In this document: positions 56,851 through 64,000 of the stretch, in pieces | Layout: each line of letters begins with the position of its first letter | Position numbering within the stretch: position 1 is the first letter of the stretch | From: Panacagrimonas sp965216845 | Lineage (GTDB): Bacteria; Pseudomonadota; Gammaproteobacteria; Nevskiales; Nevskiaceae | Direction: 5' to 3' | DNA length: 64,000 nucleotides | Assembly (NCBI GenBank): GCA_965216845.1 | Contig: OZ244200.1 | Coordinates: forward strand, 2,914,001-2,978,000 | Made by a program: the position numbers and the translations under genes | The notes under the pieces: model-generated | Databases searched by the model: none | What the model saw: only the letters and a program-made list of their open reading frames with translations | What the model was told of the DNA's origin: nothing

Positions 56851-58737
56851 TCACAAGGTTTCAAGCCAGCGCCTGGACTGGTCCAGATCCAGTCGCGGCA
56901 TCGCCGGCAGGGCAGCCAGACAACGCTGACCGTAGGCCTTGCCGCGCAATCGCGGATCGCACAGCACCAACAGGCCACGATCCTGCTGATCGCGGATCAG
57001 CCGTCCCACGCCTTGCCGCAGGCGCATGATGGCTTCCGGCAACTGTAATGTCATGAATGGATTTTCGCCGCGATCACGGCTGGCCTGCAGACGCGCCTCG
57101 AACACCGGATCGCCCGGCGCGGCGAACGGCAGCTTGTCGATCAACAGCATGCGCAGGGCGCGACCGCGCACGTCCACGCCTTCCCAGAACGCCTGCGTGC
57201 CCACCAACACGGCGTTGCCATCGCTGGCGAAACGCGCCACCAAGCGCGCGCGGCTGTCCTGGCCCTGCACCAGCAGCGTTTGCGAAATGTTCTGTTCCAG
57301 GACGCCGGCGATCTGTTCGACGGCGCGATGGCTGGTACACAGCACAAACGTCCCGCCACCTGAGGATTGAATCAGCTGAACCGCAAGCTGCGCAACGCTG
57401 GCTGAATAGGCGGGTTCGCGCGGATCCGGCAAGCTGTCCGGGAGCAGCAGCCGCGCCTGTTGCGCGTAATCGAAGGGACTTTCCAGACAGATCTGCTGCA
57501 CCTCGGCCCCGGGCGCATTCAGGCCCAGACGACTTCGATATGCGCTGAAATCGCCAGCGGCGGACAGGGTGGCCGAGGTCAGCACCCATGCCGCGCGCTG
57601 CGCGCTCAGCAGCTTTTCAAAGCCTTGCGCGGCATCGATTGGCGTTTTGTGCAACGCGCCGCCGCGACCGCTGGATTCAACCCAAAAGACGCTGCCCGGT
57701 TCCAGGGCGCCGGTCACCGCGCGCCAACGCAGCGCCAGCCGCCGGGTGCGATCTTCCAGCGCTGCGAACACTTCCTCACGTTCGGCCGCAGATTTGGCCA
57801 TACCCGCCAACTGCTGCAGGGCGTCGTCAATATTCCCCAGGACGGCTTCGGTCGCGGGCTTGCGGTTGATCCAGTCCAGTCGCGGCATCCGTCCGCTCGT
57901 GCCGACGAAACAGCCTTCCAGCTCGCCGGCAAGCTGTGACAGCACACGCGCGCATTGGCGCAGATCGGAAAATTCGGTGGTGGATTCACGCAACACATCA
58001 TCCGCCAGTTCACGCAGTTGGCGGCTGGAAACACGCTGATCGAAAAATTCGTTCAACAACTCGGGCAACTGATGCGCTTCATCCACGATCACGGCGTCGG
58101 CGCTGGGCAAGACTTCGCCAAAACCGTCGTCCTTGAGTACGGTGTCGGACAACAGCAGATGGTGATTCACCACCACCACGTCGGCGGCCATGGCGGCGCG
58201 GCGCGCCTTGACCACATGACAGCCGGAAAAATCCGGACACTTTGCGCCCAGACAGTTGTCCGCCGTGGAGCTGATGCGCGGCCGCAGGGCGCTGTGTTCA
58301 CCCAGCGCGCCCAGCTCGGCCAAATCACCGGACGCCGTGGACTGCGCCCATTGCTGCAGAGCGGCGTACTGCGGATCCATCGCCACCCCCAGGCTGCGAA
58401 AGCGGTAGCGGCAGAAATAGTTCGACCGCCCCTTGAGAACGGCGCACCGCGCCGAGACCCCCAACGCCGCACGCAGTTTGGGCAAGTCGCGATCAAACAA
58501 CTGATCTTGCAGATTCCGGGTGCCGGTGGAAATCACGATCATGCGACCGGACAACAGGGCCGGCACCAGATAGGCAAAGGTTTTTCCGGTGCCGGTACCC
58601 GCTTCGATCAGCCCGCTACCGCCCCGCTGCAGGACCGAATCCACCGCTTGCGCCATTTGCAGTTGCGCCGCGCGAGGGGCGAATCCTTCGATGACTTTGG
58701 CGAATACCCCGTCGGAACCAAAGATTTCCTCAAGCAC
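56851..58737 (-). CDS. yoaA: DinG-family helicase YoaA
   Basis: 628 residues from a GTG at 58737. XPD/DinG superfamily 2 helicase: EAGTGTGKTFAYLVPALL (Walker A), four Cys for a 4Fe-4S cluster (NYFCRYR and NCLGAKCPDFSGC), VIVDEAHQLPELL (DEAH box) and a C-terminal QGVGRLIRDQQDRGLLVL motif VI. In E. coli YoaA works with HolC in repair of replication forks. Position before tsaB and after a TPR lipoprotein gene fits YoaA rather than DinG proper. Confidence 0.93.
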   Translation of the reverse strand: MLEEIFGSDGVFAKVIEGFAPRAAQLQMAQAVDSVLQRGGSGLIEAGTGTGKTFAYLVPALLSGRMIVISTGTRNLQDQLFDRDLPKLRAALGVSARCAVLKGRSNYFCRYRFRSLGVAMDPQYAALQQWAQSTASGDLAELGALGEHSALRPRISSTADNCLGAKCPDFSGCHVVKARRAAMAADVVVVNHHLLLSDTVLKDDGFGEVLPSADAVIVDEAHQLPELLNEFFDQRVSSRQLRELADDVLRESTTEFSDLRQCARVLSQLAGELEGCFVGTSGRMPRLDWINRKPATEAVLGNIDDALQQLAGMAKSAAEREEVFAALEDRTRRLALRWRAVTGALEPGSVFWVESSGRGGALHKTPIDAAQGFEKLLSAQRAAWVLTSATLSAAGDFSAYRSRLGLNAPGAEVQQICLESPFDYAQQARLLLPDSLPDPREPAYSASVAQLAVQLIQSSGGGTFVLCTSHRAVEQIAGVLEQNISQTLLVQGQDSRARLVARFASDGNAVLVGTQAFWEGVDVRGRALRMLLIDKLPFAAPGDPVFEARLQASRDRGENPFMTLQLPEAIMRLRQGVGRLIRDQQDRGLLVLCDPRLRGKAYGQRCLAALPAMPRLDLDQSRRWLETL

Positions 58738-58742
58738 GCGCC

Positions 58743-59300
58743 TCAGCCGTCGATCTTGCGCTGCAACTCATCGACCTTGGATTGAGCCTGCAAGGCGCCG
58801 ACCGCGTCACCCAGTGCATCTCTGGCCTTGGCGATGGTTTTCCAGTTTTCCAGCTCTATATAGAAATTGCCGCGCGCCAGACTGTTGGACTTTCCAGCCA
58901 CCGCCTCGGCCTGTTCGTACTGGCGCTGGTCGAGATAGATCTGCGACAGCATGGACCAGACGAAATAATTTCGCGGCTCGATGCGCAGCGCGCGTTCCAG
59001 ACTGGCCGCCGCGCGATCCGGCTCGCCATCGTCGCGTGCTTGCCGCGCCGCCTGCATCAACGACGAAACCGCGGCGCCGCTGATTTGTTCGGCAGTCCGT
59101 GGAAATTCAGGCAACGCCGCCGGTTCGGTTTCGATGGGCGTGGGATCGGGGATCTGCTCCACCGGCGCCGGCTGTTCGTCGCTGGGTGCGATCACCACCG
59201 GTTGCTGGGGTGGCGGCCAGGAACGCTCATAGGTTCCGCTGGATGAGGCGCATCCGGCGATCAACAACACCCCTGCAAGATACAAAAAGGGCCGCATCAT
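58743..59300 (-). CDS. TPR-containing lipoprotein
   Basis: 185 residues. Lipobox LLIAGC gives lipidation at Cys17; then a Pro/Glu-rich linker (about 25-65) and two tetratricopeptide units (AARQARDDGEPDRAAASLERALRI and FVWSMLSQIYLDQRQYEQAEAVA, about 80-145). It overlaps mrcB by 4 bp and precedes yoaA by 5 bp. The tight coupling to the PBP1b gene suggests a role as a murein-synthase accessory, but that is inference. Confidence 0.85.
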   Translation of the reverse strand: MMRPFLYLAGVLLIAGCASSSGTYERSWPPPQQPVVIAPSDEQPAPVEQIPDPTPIETEPAALPEFPRTAEQISGAAVSSLMQAARQARDDGEPDRAAASLERALRIEPRNYFVWSMLSQIYLDQRQYEQAEAVAGKSNSLARGNFYIELENWKTIAKARDALGDAVGALQAQSKVDELQRKIDG

Positions 59301-61615
59301 TCAAAGATCTCCCGCAACCAATTCATCGGTGTCGGCTCGCTGGCGCTTGCACAAGGCGCATAGTTTACGGGGGCGTGACCGCGGATATAAGGGATGGTGA
59401 TGGTACTGGTGCATCCCTGATCCGCGCGCAGACTGGTGAACTGGTCGGTCAGCACCTGTTCGACATCCGCCGGCGGGATCATGTCCAGACTTCGCGCGCC
59501 CAGATCACGCATGGTTCTGGACCAGATGGGCAAGGCGCCGCTGGAGCCGGTGAACCCCATCGGCTTGTAGTCATCACGTCCCACCCAGATCACGCCGACC
59601 CGATCAGCACCGAATCCGGCGAACCAGGCATCGCGCAAATCGTTGGTGGTGCCGGTCTTGCCCGCCATCACCGCAGTGCCCGGAAGATAACGATAGGCCG
59701 ATCGTGCGGTGCCGTTGCGCAACACCTTGGTCATGGCCCAATGCATGAGATAGCTTGGCGCTTCTTCCAGAGTCTGCCGCACGCGGATCGGATAGCGATT
59801 CAGCGGCATGTTCTCCTTGGTGGTGACCTCACGAATGGCCGACAGCGGACTGCGGTAACCGGAGGCAGCCAGGGTGGCGAACATCTGCGCCACTTCCAGC
59901 GGCGAGATTTCGACCGAGCCCAGAAACAGGCTGGGCAATGGCTCGGCTTCGCCACTGTATCCGGCCGCGCGCAGGGTTTTCAGCACCTGCTTGGCGCCCA
60001 CTTCCAGTCCGGTGCGCACCGCCGGCAGGTTGTAGGAATGCGCCAGAGCCATGTACAGCGGCTGCGAACCGTGCAGCTTGTGATCGTAATTCCTCGGCGC
60101 CCATGTGTTGCCGTTGGGCAAGCGAATCTGGATCGGCTCATCGTCAATCAGACTGTGCAGACTGAACCGCTCCGGTTTGGCAAGCGCGGTCAGATAAACG
60201 AACGGCTTGACCAGCGAACCGATCGAACGCCGCGAATCCAGTGCCCGGTTGAAGCCGGCGTAACGTACTTGACGTCCGCCCACCAGCGCCAGCACCTCGC
60301 CACCGTCGACACTGGTGACCACGCCGGCGGCCTGCAACTGCCCGGCTTGTTTCTCACGGCGTTTCTCAAGTTGCGCCAGGCCGCTGTGGACGTTGAATTC
60401 CAGCACCTCCTGCGCGCGCGGATCGAGCGTGGTGAAAATGCGCAGACCTTCCTCGGTGAGGTCTTCCTCCTGATACTGGCCACGCAATTGGCGCTTGACC
60501 AGATCCACGAAGGCCGGATACCGCTCCACGCCGCCGCCGACGCGACCGGCAAGGCCCAAGGGGCGCTGGATGGCAGCGTCGTATTCGGCGTCGTCAATCA
60601 AGCCGCTGTCACGAAATACGCCCAGAATCAGATTGCGACGCTTGGTCGCCACCTGTGGCCGGCGGCGCGGGTTGTAGGCCGAAGCGCCCTTGACCACCCC
60701 CACCAACAGCGCGATCTCGTGCGAGCGCAACTCGCGCAAGGGTTTGTTGAAATAGAACTGGCTGGCCAGTCCGAACCCGTGCACCGCACGGTTGCCGTCC
60801 TGGCCCAGATAAATCTCGTTGAAATAGGCCTCCAGTATCTCGTCCTTCTCATAGTGAGATTCCAGCAACAAGGACATCAGCATTTCCTTGAACTTGCGGC
60901 TCCAGTCACGCCGGCTGGTGAGAAAAAAGTTCTTGACCAGTTGCTGAGTAATGGTGGACGCGCCCTGCACCACGCGTCCGGCGCGCACATTGGCCACCGC
61001 CGCACGCGCCACGCCGCGAACATCGATGCCGAAGTGCTCGTAGAAACGTCGGTCCTCCACCGCGATGAGGCCGTCACGCAGCAGCGGCGGCAACTCGTTC
61101 AGGCGCACCAGCACCCGGTCCTCGCCCTGCTTTTGCGGATAGATGCTGCCGATCAGCATGGGATCCAGCCGCAGGATATGCAGCGGCTGATCGCTGGCCA
61201 GGTTCTGCAGCCGGGAAATACCCGAGCGGTTGAAGTGGGCCGCCAACTGCTGCTCGGCCTGCGCCCCGTCCCAGAAGTGAAAAGCGCGGGAATGAAGCTG
61301 AATCCGGTCGCCGGAAACCGCGAAGGTGCCGGGGCCATCCAGACGCGACAACTGCCGGTAGCCCAAGCGTTGCAGCTCGTGCTTGAGTCCGTCGCGCGTG
61401 ATCCGCTGCCCCGGGTACAGGTCCGTCGGCGCCGCGTATACCTGCGCCGGCAACGCCCAGCGCACGCCGGCGAACTTGGTTCGGATTTCCTGATCCAGCT
61501 TCAGCAGATAGCCGGAGAGCACGACGCCGCCGGCGCCGACCGCAACAATCGTCACAATCAGCGTGAAATAGATCAGGCGCCGTAGCAGGCTCTTTTTTTT
61601 GGCTTTCCGGGGCAT
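59297..61615 (-). CDS. mrcB: Penicillin-binding protein 1B
   Basis: 772 residues. Basic cytoplasmic tail (PRKAKKKSLLRR), one membrane helix (about 12-33), a UB2H-like regulatory domain (about 60-150), glycosyltransferase with AVEDRRFYEHFGIDVRG and GASTITQQLVKNFF, and transpeptidase with SLVK (SxxK, about residue 463), SYN and KTGTTNDLRDAWFAGF. It polymerises and crosslinks peptidoglycan in the periplasm. First gene of an operon with the lipoprotein, yoaA and tsaB. Confidence 0.96.
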   Translation of the reverse strand: MPRKAKKKSLLRRLIYFTLIVTIVAVGAGGVVLSGYLLKLDQEIRTKFAGVRWALPAQVYAAPTDLYPGQRITRDGLKHELQRLGYRQLSRLDGPGTFAVSGDRIQLHSRAFHFWDGAQAEQQLAAHFNRSGISRLQNLASDQPLHILRLDPMLIGSIYPQKQGEDRVLVRLNELPPLLRDGLIAVEDRRFYEHFGIDVRGVARAAVANVRAGRVVQGASTITQQLVKNFFLTSRRDWSRKFKEMLMSLLLESHYEKDEILEAYFNEIYLGQDGNRAVHGFGLASQFYFNKPLRELRSHEIALLVGVVKGASAYNPRRRPQVATKRRNLILGVFRDSGLIDDAEYDAAIQRPLGLAGRVGGGVERYPAFVDLVKRQLRGQYQEEDLTEEGLRIFTTLDPRAQEVLEFNVHSGLAQLEKRREKQAGQLQAAGVVTSVDGGEVLALVGGRQVRYAGFNRALDSRRSIGSLVKPFVYLTALAKPERFSLHSLIDDEPIQIRLPNGNTWAPRNYDHKLHGSQPLYMALAHSYNLPAVRTGLEVGAKQVLKTLRAAGYSGEAEPLPSLFLGSVEISPLEVAQMFATLAASGYRSPLSAIREVTTKENMPLNRYPIRVRQTLEEAPSYLMHWAMTKVLRNGTARSAYRYLPGTAVMAGKTGTTNDLRDAWFAGFGADRVGVIWVGRDDYKPMGFTGSSGALPIWSRTMRDLGARSLDMIPPADVEQVLTDQFTSLRADQGCTSTITIPYIRGHAPVNYAPCASASEPTPMNWLREIFE

Positions 61616-61709
61616 TTAGCGGCGGCATATTACCCTGTGCGCCCTGCGGGCGACTTGGCGGCCGCGCCAATGCGGATCCACAAGTCGCAGCAAGCGTCGG
61701 TTGCTGGCC

Positions 61710-62435
61710 TTATTCGTCGTCGGAATCGCCCAACACTTCGCGCTCTTTTTCTTCCAGCGAAGCGTGGCGCACATCCGTACCCTTGACGAAGTAAATCACG
61801 TATTCGGCAATATTCTTGGCATGATCGCCGATGCGCTCAAGCGCCTTGACGCACCACATCAGGTCGATCACGCGGCTGATGGTGCGCGGCTCTTCCATCA
61901 TGTAGGTGATGCACTGACGCAACAAGCCTTCGTATTCACGATCGATGCTGAGGTCGTCGCGGACCACCGCCAGCGCCGATTCGGCGTCCATTCGCGCAAA
62001 GGCGTCCAGCGCGTCGCGAACCATTTGCGACACCTGGCGTGACAGGTGCTGCGCCTCGCTCATGTTCTTTACCAGGCGTTCCTTGGCGCACAGCTGAATC
62101 GCCATCTTGGCCACCTTCTGCGCCTCATCGCCAATCCGCTCCAGATCGGTGATGGTCTTGATGACGGCGTACACCAATCGAAGGTCACTCGCCGTGGGCT
62201 GACGACGCGCCAGAATGCGCGAACACTCCTGGTCGATCAGCAACTCCACTTGATCGACCTTGTCATCGTTCTTCAGCACCTCCACCGCCAGCGACTTGTC
62301 CAGCTCCAGCAGCGCCTTGGTCGCGTCGACGATCTGTTGCTCTACCATGCCCCCCATCGCCAGCACCCGCTGACGCACGTCTTCGAGCTCAGCGTTGAAC
62401 TGACTGGAAATATGTGAGCGGTAGGCTAGATTCAT
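61710..62435 (-). CDS. phoU: Phosphate transport regulator PhoU
   Basis: 241 residues. Two three-helix bundles with the duplicated PhoU motif are visible: AMGGMVEQQIVDATKALL and VYAVIKTITDLERIGDEAQKVAKMA in the first half, and RVIDLMWCVKALERIGDHAKNIAEYVIY in the second. PhoU links the Pst transporter to the PhoR sensor and keeps the Pho regulon off under phosphate excess. It follows pstB with a 29-bp gap. Confidence 0.97.
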   Translation of the reverse strand: MNLAYRSHISSQFNAELEDVRQRVLAMGGMVEQQIVDATKALLELDKSLAVEVLKNDDKVDQVELLIDQECSRILARRQPTASDLRLVYAVIKTITDLERIGDEAQKVAKMAIQLCAKERLVKNMSEAQHLSRQVSQMVRDALDAFARMDAESALAVVRDDLSIDREYEGLLRQCITYMMEEPRTISRVIDLMWCVKALERIGDHAKNIAEYVIYFVKGTDVRHASLEEKEREVLGDSDDE

Positions 62436-62464
62436 GACGGTGGGTATTCGATCAGGCGCGCCGA

Positions 62465-63271
62465 CTAGCCGTAACGGCCAGTGATGTAATCCTCGGTCTG
62501 CTTTTGTTGCGGCTTGGTAAACAGTTGATCCGTCCCGCCGTATTCAACCAGATCGCCCAGGTACATGAAGGCGGTGTAATCCGACACGCGCGCCGCCTGC
62601 TGCATGTTATGAGTCACGATGACGATGGTGTAACGGCTCTTCAAATCGTTGATCAGCTCCTCGACCTTGAGCGTGGAGATGGGATCCAGCGCCGAGCAGG
62701 GTTCATCCAGCAGAATCACTTCGGGCTGAATGGCGATGGCGCGCGCAATCACCAGCCGCTGCTGTTGTCCGCCGGACAAGCCAAGCGCCGAATCGTCCAG
62801 GCGGTCCTTGACCTCATCCCACAGCGCCGCGCCCTTGAGCGCCCATTCCACCGTCTCGTCGAGCACGCGCTTGCGGTTGACGCCGCCCAGCCGCAAGCCG
62901 TAGGCCACATTCTCGTAGATGGACTTGGGAAAAGGGTTGGGCTTCTGGAACACCATTCCGATCTTGCGCCGCAGCTGCGCCACATCGACATCGCGATCAA
63001 AGATGTTCTTGTCGCCCAGACTGATCCGGCCGCTGATCCGGCAGTCGTCAATCAGGTCGTTCATCCGGTTGAAACAGCGCAGCAAGGTTGACTTGCCGCA
63101 GCCCGAGGGACCGATAAAAGCGGTCACCTTCTTTTCCGGGATGAGCATGTTGATATTTTTCAGCGCCTGCGCCGGACCGTAGTACAGATCCAGCTCGCTG
63201 ACCTCCAGCGCGACCGGCCCCTTCTCCAGCGGTTCGGTTTCGGACGCACGCATCATTGCGTCCACGTCCAT
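62465..63271 (-). CDS. pstB: Phosphate ABC transporter ATPase PstB
   Basis: 268 residues from the ATG at 63271, with GGAG five bases upstream; earlier in-frame ATGs at 63310 and 63325 lack this. Walker A GPSGCGKSTLLRCFNRMNDL, signature ALGLSGGQQQRLVIARAIA and Walker B EVILLDEPCSALDPIS are complete. It powers high-affinity phosphate uptake through PstC/PstA. Confidence 0.97.
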   Translation of the reverse strand: MDVDAMMRASETEPLEKGPVALEVSELDLYYGPAQALKNINMLIPEKKVTAFIGPSGCGKSTLLRCFNRMNDLIDDCRISGRISLGDKNIFDRDVDVAQLRRKIGMVFQKPNPFPKSIYENVAYGLRLGGVNRKRVLDETVEWALKGAALWDEVKDRLDDSALGLSGGQQQRLVIARAIAIQPEVILLDEPCSALDPISTLKVEELINDLKSRYTIVIVTHNMQQAARVSDYTAFMYLGDLVEYGGTDQLFTKPQQKQTEDYITGRYG

Positions 63272-63350
63272 GGCTTCTCCGATTCGTGTTTTGCTCTGCA
63301 CTCCACTCATGCGCACTTCGTCCATAACGTCGATAGTATTGGTGCCAAGG

Positions 63351-64000
63351 CTAATGTTCCAGCGCTTTGTATTTTTCCCGCAGCCGGTTGCGGATCGTAA
63401 TGGCCGCCAGATTCAGCACGATGATCACCAGCACCAGCAAAAACGAGGTGGCATACACCAGCGGACGCGCCGCTTCCACGTTCGGGGACTGGAACCCCAC
63501 ATCGTAGATGTGAAAGCCCAGGTGCATGAATTTTCGTTCCAGATGCAGAAACGGAAACAATCCGTCCAGCGGCAGTGAGGGCGCCAGTTTGACCACGCCC
63601 ACCAACATCAGCGGCGCCACTTCTCCGGCCGCCCTGGCAATACCCAGAATCAGTCCGGTCATCATCGCCGGCGAGGCCATTGGCAATACCACCCGCCACA
63701 GGGTTTCCCACTTGGTGGCGCCCAGGGCCAGCGATGCTTCGCGCAGTGATCGCGGAATCCGCGCCAGACCTTCCTCGGTGGCGACGATGACCACCGGCAA
63801 GGTCAGCAGTGCCAGCGTCAACGACGCCCACAGAATCCCCGGCGTGCCGAATACCGGCGCCGGCGCCGCCTCCGGATAGAACAGGCGATCCAGATTGCCG
63901 CCCAGGAAATAGACGAAGAACCCCAGGCCGAACATGCCGTAGACAATCGACGGCACCCCCGCCAGGTTGTTGACCGCGATCCGGACGATGCGCGTCACCA
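63351..64000 (-). CDS. pstA: Phosphate ABC transporter permease PstA (N-terminus off the right edge)
   Basis: At least 216 codons remain and the frame is open to the right edge, so the N-terminal part is missing. Visible parts: NNLAGVPSIVYGMFGLGFF, the permease coupling loop EEGLARIPRSLREASLALGATKWETLW (in two pieces, around 63700-63780) and the C-terminal helix VLVIIVLNLAAITIRNRLREKY. It forms the membrane channel with PstC. 79 bp upstream of pstB as annotated; the spacer also contains the alternative pstB starts. Confidence 0.95.
   Translation of the reverse strand, partial: VTRIVRIAVNNLAGVPSIVYGMFGLGFFVYFLGGNLDRLFYPEAAPAPVFGTPGILWASLTLALLTLPVVIVATEEGLARIPRSLREASLALGATKWETLWRVVLPMASPAMMTGLILGIARAAGEVAPLMLVGVVKLAPSLPLDGLFPFLHLERKFMHLGFHIYDVGFQSPNVEAARPLVYATSFLLVLVIIVLNLAAITIRNRLREKYKALEH

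Noticed and set aside
59099..61585. Long open frame (828 codons) on the plus strand opposite mrcB
   Set aside because: It is the antisense shadow of the well-supported mrcB gene, caused by GC-rich codon usage; its translation has no recognisable domain.

Overview
The window is 64 kb of chromosome from a GC-rich gammaproteobacterium. The evidence is the gene order: recA-recX-alaS-lysC-tRNA-Ser(GCU), the PrkA/YeaH/YcgB operon, mrcB-lipoprotein-yoaA-tsaB, ffs-dnaX-ybaB, and pstA-pstB-phoU. The accessory genes (two DUF1329 proteins with an RND exporter, haloalkane dehalogenase, nitronate monooxygenase, Rieske oxygenase, luciferase-like monooxygenase, FadE-type dehydrogenase, CoA ligase) are typical of hydrocarbon- or steroid-using environmental lineages such as Nevskiales/Solimonadaceae. 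That placement is inference. No phage, IS element, CRISPR array or rRNA was seen.

Layout. 1-5.4 kb: a DUF1329 protein (cut by the left edge) and an RND exporter on the minus strand, divergent from a second DUF1329 protein; both DUF1329 proteins carry twin-arginine leaders. 5.8-9.2 kb: pmbA, a DUF3617 protein and mgtE. 9.3-14 kb: the stress operon prkA-yeaH-ycgB with a good sigma-54 promoter match upstream. 14.3-19.9 kb: a serine hydrolase, a group II truncated globin, a DUF2845 protein, a DsbD-type reductase with a partner redoxin, and pncC. 20-26.1 kb: recA, recX, alaS, lysC and tRNA-Ser. The alaS gene contains an unusual block, lower in GC, that adds about 110 residues; csrA is missing from its common place after lysC.

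26.4-40 kb: a secreted hypothetical protein, a fused HyuA-HyuB (5-oxoprolinase type) protein, an acyl-CoA ligase, a GbsR-type regulator with short-form (CIO-type) cydAB, a membrane protein, a GlpD-like dehydrogenase and a FadE-type acyl-CoA dehydrogenase. 40.4-51.7 kb is the most accessory part: an epoxide-hydrolase-like protein facing a four-gene minus-strand cluster (TetR regulator, haloalkane dehalogenase, nitronate monooxygenase, PhnZ/MIOX-like HD oxygenase), a MalT-type regulator, a truncated AraC regulator, a Rieske oxygenase, a DUF3014 protein, a luciferase-like monooxygenase and a small outer-membrane protein.

51.9-64 kb is mostly housekeeping: a DUF1993 protein, slyX, serA, ybaB, dnaX, the 4.5S RNA gene ffs, tsaB, yoaA, a TPR lipoprotein, mrcB, phoU, pstB and a partial pstA.

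The most interesting items are the mosaic alaS and the TetR/dehalogenase/nitronate monooxygenase/HD-oxygenase cluster. All assignments come from reading the sequence and family knowledge; no database search was run.
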